Positions 63,751 through 64,000 of a stretch of DNA of 64,000 nucleotides are shown piece after piece (the first letter of the stretch is position 1; the number at the start of each line of letters is the position of its first letter). The translations under genes were made by a program, and so were the position numbers. Under the pieces are notes generated by a model. The model was not told where the DNA came from and did not search any database. It was given only the letters and a program-made list of their open reading frames with translations. Origin of the DNA: Pararhizobium sp. Its GTDB lineage: Bacteria > Pseudomonadota > Alphaproteobacteria > Rhizobiales > Rhizobiaceae. Location of the stretch: positions 744,001-808,000 of the forward strand of contig CP051237.1 of NCBI GenBank assembly GCA_017794825.1, written 5' to 3'.

Positions 63751-64000
63751 CTATTTCCAAACCTTTTCCGCCACGCGCAGGAAATTTTCTCCAAGCACGC
63801 CCCTGACATCGTCGTCCGAATACCCGTGCCGCAGCATGATTTCGGTCACCTTCGGCAAGTCCTCCGGCGGCATGTAGTTGAAACCCTGCATGTTCTGCAT
63901 GTACTCGGCCGGCCAGGCGCCGGGGTTCGATCTCACATCCTCGAGAAAACGCTGCGGGAAGAACACGTAGTCCAGCCCGAGCGCGACATGCTTGGGCCCC
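63751..64000 (-). CDS. M19 membrane-dipeptidase-family protein (C-terminal fragment)
   Basis: Only the last 82 residues are in the window: HVALGLDYVFFP, then MPPEDLPKVTEIMLRHGYSDDDVRGVLGENFLRV. The GLDY Asp and the C-terminal GxNFLRV are typical of peptidase family M19 (renal-dipeptidase-like zinc enzymes). The start lies beyond the right edge. It is on the same strand as the HD gene and eutBC, and could be the first part of the same operon. Confidence 0.82.
   Translation of the reverse strand, partial: GPKHVALGLDYVFFPQRFLEDVRSNPGAWPAEYMQNMQGFNYMPPEDLPKVTEIMLRHGYSDDDVRGVLGENFLRVAEKVWK

Overview
The window reads as a chromosomal stretch of an alphaproteobacterium of the order Hyphomicrobiales (Rhizobiales). 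This rests on the moderately high GC content, the MloK1-like cyclic-nucleotide channel, the overlapping excisionase/integrase pair of a type I associate with rhizobial genomes, and the density of ABC uptake operons paired with catabolic enzymes. Genus cannot be fixed from the sequence alone.

Layout. 1-366: a truncated DUF302 protein. 505-10356 (minus): a ten-gene, tightly overlapping operon with a GntR/UTRA regulator, a BMP-family nucleoside ABC transporter, an isochorismatase-like amidohydrolase, a PfkB kinase, a nucleoside phosphorylase, a SIS protein and an aldehyde dehydrogenase; this looks like uptake and breakdown of a nucleoside. 10400-15464: an accessory patch with a GSU2403-type nucleotidyltransferase preceded by two large palindromes, a K+ channel, a Xre/RES toxin-antitoxin pair, a metalloprotease-like lipoprotein and two complex hairpin elements. 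15464-19875: a sulfatase, a DUF2189 membrane protein, a 33-bp tandem repeat, a short DnaB-like ATPase and a P-loop kinase. 20036-22506: two tandem paralogous carrier-protein/thioesterase fusions with Cys in place of the usual catalytic Ser.

22508-33103 (mostly minus): a choline-kinase-like phosphotransferase, a dimethylglycine/sarcosine dehydrogenase-like flavoenzyme, a DeoR regulator, and an operon joining a YnjBCD-like ABC transporter to an O-acetylhomoserine-sulfhydrylase-family enzyme and an alpha/beta hydrolase. 33283-36955: a peptide-type ABC transporter without ATPase genes. 37555-40160: a fumarylacetoacetase-fold enzyme plus an alpha-ketoglutarate-semialdehyde-dehydrogenase-like enzyme, fitting the end of an oxidative pentose pathway. 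40453-40529: tRNA-Pro(CGG).

41094-56557: a sugar-catabolism locus with two CUT2-type ABC transporters, an aldo/keto reductase, two short-chain dehydrogenases, a fused E1 alpha/beta thiamine enzyme and a hydrolase. A LacI-family regulator sits at one end, and both transporter promoters carry the same palindrome (core CAATCGATTG), which implies one regulon. 56558-60494: a decayed mobile region with a nonsense-mutated VOC gene, an alternating array of GGTGTCTTG motifs, an amber-interrupted phage-like gene, and excisionase/integrase genes. 60769-64000 (minus): ethanolamine ammonia-lyase (eutB, eutC), an HD-domain protein and the C-terminal end of an M19 dipeptidase.
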